Position numbers and translations under genes: made by a program. DNA of 64,000 nucleotides, taken from assembly GCF_017652985.1 (NCBI RefSeq), contig NZ_JAGGDJ010000023.1:17749-81748 (forward strand), in the 5' to 3' direction. Each line of letters starts with the position of its first letter. The first letter of the stretch is position 1. Under the pieces are notes generated by a model that did no database searches, was not told the DNA's origin, and was given only the letters and a program-made list of their open reading frames with translations. Shown in pieces: positions 62,174 through 64,000 of the stretch. This DNA is from Paenibacillus artemisiicola. GTDB taxonomy: Bacteria; Bacillota; Bacilli; Paenibacillales; Paenibacillaceae.

Positions 62174-63007
62174 TTATTTTTGCGGAATCATGTTATTGTA
62201 AATGCGCGTCGCATGGACCTTGCCCGTGCCGACGTCCTCGGACGTGTAGCCGGACACGATGTTGCCGACTTTGAATTCCTTCTGCAGCAGCTCCTCGGAC
62301 GGCGCCGCGGCCGTCGGGCCGTCGATGCCCATCGCCGTATCCGGCGTCACGCTGACCCACAGGTCGCCGACCTTGAAGCTCTTGCCGTCCGCGCTCACTT
62401 CGGTGATCGTGCCTTCGATGTTGACGGCCGCTTTGCCCGTCGTCGCCGGTTTCTCGGCCGCCAGGTTGGTGTAGATGACGTCCGCCGTCACCTTGCCGGT
62501 CGATACGTCCTGCGCGGTGTAGCCGGAGACGATGTTGCCGACCTTGATCTCCTTCGACGGCGCGACGGCCGTCGGTTCGCTGCTGCCCCACTTCGTGGCG
62601 TCCGTGACCGTGACCCACAGGTCGCCGACCTTGAAGCTCTTGCCATCCGCGCCCACTTCGGAGATGACGCCGTCGATGTTCACGGCCACCTTGCCCATGA
62701 TCGGCGCCTTCGTCGACGTAGATGCCGGCGGCGAGGAAGGCGTGGCCGGGCTATTGCCCTGGTTCATCGCGAAAATCCCGACCGACAACACCGCGCATGC
62801 CGCGATGCCGACCGTCCAACCCGTTACTTTCCGTTTCATCGTTCTTTCCATGCGTATCCGCTCCTTCGGTTTGTTTGTGTGTAAGGTCGTATCCGTCGTC
62901 CGCGCGGGCTGTTCCAGCTCGCGCTTCAGCTTCTGATAGGTCGCTTCTTTGAAATCCTCGCTCGTCTTCACGCGGTCCATTGCGGATTTATAGACAGATT
63001 TCTTCAT
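62174..63007 (-). CDS. Putative anti-sigma factor with two DUF5666-type domains
   Basis: 277 residues. The cytoplasmic N-terminus (MKKSVYKSAMDRVKTSEDFK, ~1-55) is followed by one helix (GWTVGIAACAVLSVGIFAM), a Ser/Pro linker, and two extracellular repeats of ~75 residues: GKVAVNIDGVISEVGADGKSFKVGDLWVTVT and GKAAVNIEGTITEVSADGKSFKVGDLWVSVT, each with KVGNIVSGYT. The repeats fit the DUF5666 beta-barrel. It overlaps the ECF sigma gene by 20 bp and is the next gene, so it is likely its membrane anti-sigma. The signal sensed by the outer domains is unknown. Confidence 0.8.
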   Translation of the reverse strand: MKKSVYKSAMDRVKTSEDFKEATYQKLKRELEQPARTTDTTLHTNKPKERIRMERTMKRKVTGWTVGIAACAVLSVGIFAMNQGNSPATPSSPPASTSTKAPIMGKVAVNIDGVISEVGADGKSFKVGDLWVTVTDATKWGSSEPTAVAPSKEIKVGNIVSGYTAQDVSTGKVTADVIYTNLAAEKPATTGKAAVNIEGTITEVSADGKSFKVGDLWVSVTPDTAMGIDGPTAAAPSEELLQKEFKVGNIVSGYTSEDVGTGKVHATRIYNNMIPQK

Positions 63008-63485
63008 CCTCCAAGCCTCCGATCTTCTTTCTCAACAACAGTCGTCCTCGCGCCAGCCAGGTTCCGACCGTTGCCGGCTTGGCCTGCATAATCGCCGCGA
63101 TTTCTTGGATGGAATAGCCTTCGTAATAATGCAGGTGAATCGGGATGCGGTATTTCTTCTCGAGGGAGAGCACGGCCTGCAGGACCTCGTTCTCTTCCTT
63201 CGGGAGGTAGCTTAGGTCTTCGGGCACCGGATTGCGGTTTCGGAACCAGCCGGCCTTCAGCATGTTTTTGCTTTTGTTGATGGCGGTACGGATCAGCCAC
63301 GCTTTCTCGTGTTCGTCGCTTTCGAAGACGGGACGCTTCTGCAGATACGCGAGAAACACGTCCTGCGCCACTTCTTCCGCGTCCGCGATGTTCTTCAGGT
63401 AGGCGAACGCGATCTTGATCAGGCTTTGCGAATAGCGATCCAAGGCCCGCTGCACGGATTCATTGAGCTCGGATGAATCGTACAC
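62988..63485 (-). CDS. ECF RNA polymerase sigma factor
   Basis: 165 residues. Region 2 is LDRYSQSLIKIAFAYLKNIADAEEVAQDVFLAYLQKRPVFESDEHEKAWLIRTAINKSKNML, and region 4 is AVLSLEKKYRIPIHLHYYEGYSIQEIAAIMQAKPATVGTWLARGRLLLRKKI. Both are complete for a group-4 sigma. The GTG at 63485 has AGGAGGT six bases before, so it is preferred over the GTG at 63503. Coupled with the DUF5666 protein downstream, probably its anti-sigma. It is expected to autoregulate; no clear ECF promoter was read in 63486-63682. Confidence 0.9.
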   Translation of the reverse strand: MYDSSELNESVQRALDRYSQSLIKIAFAYLKNIADAEEVAQDVFLAYLQKRPVFESDEHEKAWLIRTAINKSKNMLKAGWFRNRNPVPEDLSYLPKEENEVLQAVLSLEKKYRIPIHLHYYEGYSIQEIAAIMQAKPATVGTWLARGRLLLRKKIGGLEDEEICL

Positions 63486-63682
63486 CTCAGCACCTCCTTT
63501 CACTTGTAATACAATCGAGCGCGCCGTTTTTTTTCACGCCGCCCAAAAAATTTAAATATTTCGCTTTTCCTAGCTCGTTCATGGCTGTAGACGCAGCGCC
63601 GCGCGTAAATGACTGCAGCGGGGGGACATGTAAAATCGACCAGTCTCCGCGTTTTATCGTTCCCATGCTTCTTATCGCGCAA

Positions 63683-63720
63683 CAAAAAAGCGCCAAGAAC
63701 GGGAATGTTCTTGACGCTTT
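63683..63720. terminator. Bidirectional terminator
   Basis: 12-bp stem with one mismatch: AAGCGCCAAGAAC (63688-63700) / GTTCTTGACGCTT (63707-63719), with AAAAAA before and TTT after. It can end the minus-strand gene at the right edge. In the rest of 63486-63830 I see no gene. Confidence 0.85.
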
Positions 63721-63818
63721 GCTTGCGTAATGGATATGCTGGCTTGCCCTTCTACATCGGGGATGAAGCCAGCCGCTTCCCGCGGAGGCGGCTTGACCCC
63801 CGTCCGCGCGGTCCGGAC

Positions 63819-63830
63819 GCGGGCGCCCGC
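63819..63830. repeat. GCGGGCGCCCGC palindrome, copy 4
   Basis: Directly abuts the stop codon (63831-63833) of the partial minus-strand gene. Same 12-mer as at 20831, 40763 and 51995. Confidence 0.6.
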
Positions 63831-64000
63831 TTACTTGCCGGCGTTGGACCGCCGTCTGCGGTGGCGTCCGCCGCCGGAGCCGCCCGCGCCGCCTTCCTTC
63901 GCGGCCGCGGTCTCGCCGCGTCCGGCTTGCGCGTTCCGGCCGCCCTGCGCGTTCTGGCCGCCTTGGCCTCGGCCGCCGGCTTGGAACGCGCTAGCCGGAC
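63831..64000 (-). CDS. C-terminal tail of a Gly/Gln/Arg-rich protein, partial
   Basis: The last 55 residues of a protein that continues past the right edge: PASAFQAGGRGQGGQNAQ, GGRNAQAGRGETAAAKEGG, then SGGGRHRRRRSNAGK and TAA. Such basic, Gly/Gln-rich tails are typical of RNA-binding proteins, for example cold-shock DEAD-box helicases, but the catalytic part is outside the window, so the identity is open. Minus-strand context and the terminator at 63683 support a real gene end. Confidence 0.6.
   Translation of the reverse strand, partial: PASAFQAGGRGQGGQNAQGGRNAQAGRGETAAAKEGGAGGSGGGRHRRRRSNAGK

Overview
The window looks like a chromosomal segment of a GC-rich, spore-forming Firmicute of the Paenibacillaceae (Paenibacillus or Cohnella type). 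The pointers are a GerA/GerC/GerB spore-germination operon, a lactonate/sugar-type ABC operon with a YesMN-like two-component system, an intact ytcD-ytbD-ytbE cluster as in Bacillus subtilis, strong AAGGAGG-type ribosome binding sites, frequent GTG/TTG starts, a Fur box, and a near-perfect ParB (parS) site. No rRNA, tRNA, prophage, insertion sequence or CRISPR array was seen. Both edges cut a gene: an MFS transporter on the left and an Arg/Gly-rich protein tail on the right.

Layout. 0-10 kb: regulator/efflux pairs (PadR with a DHA2 transporter; MerR-MFS-UspA; DeoR-ABC exporter; ytcD/ytbDE) and a ferritin-like protein. 10.2-12.1 kb: a compact three-gene unit with its own promoter and terminator, encoding two secreted Hcp-like (T6SS tube family) proteins on either side of a 52-residue peptide with a lasso-precursor-like leader. 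No T6SS or peptide-maturation genes are visible, and this is the least explained locus. 12-17 kb: a GAF-GAF-PAS-GGDEF-EAL protein upstream of a ThDP enzyme. 17.4-18.5 kb: a UMP kinase whose leader has a 28-codon U-rich ORF running into an intrinsic terminator, the layout of UTP-sensing pyrBI attenuation. 18.4-21.4 kb: YnfM-type MFS with LysR, and Ohr. 21.6-30.2 kb: permease-permease-lipoprotein-FAD oxidoreductase-response regulator-histidine kinase, one long minus-strand operon.

30.3-34.5 kb holds a 26-bp tandem repeat, a parS site, GNAT, TetR/VOC, an SDR and a YetF-like protein. 34.6-39.4 kb is the germination operon in the order A-C-small-B; its B subunit carries a ~200-residue Gly/Ser/Gln/Asn repeat tail. 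39.5-44.1 kb: nucleotidyltransferase, iron-siderophore lipoprotein under a Fur box, Rrf2 and an MFS transporter. 44.2-46.7 kb: a ParM-like actin, a ParR-like adaptor, a winged-helix protein and upstream iteron-like repeats, which together look like a chromosomal ParMRC cassette. 46.6-56.5 kb: a CBO0543-type membrane pair, a Tet ribosomal-protection GTPase with an Fsr-type MFS, and a heterodimeric ABC exporter with one degenerate ATP site. 56.8-64 kb: L-lactate dehydrogenase, HxlR/RibD-like reductase, MarR/MDR oxidoreductase, a TPR-like protein, a PhnB-like VOC protein and an ECF sigma with a DUF5666 anti-sigma.

Many transcription units are divergent regulator/effector pairs with a readable inverted-repeat operator between them (PadR, HxlR, TetR, MarR, Rrf2), so the control logic can be read from sequence. 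The content is dominated by efflux, stress response and environmental sensing.
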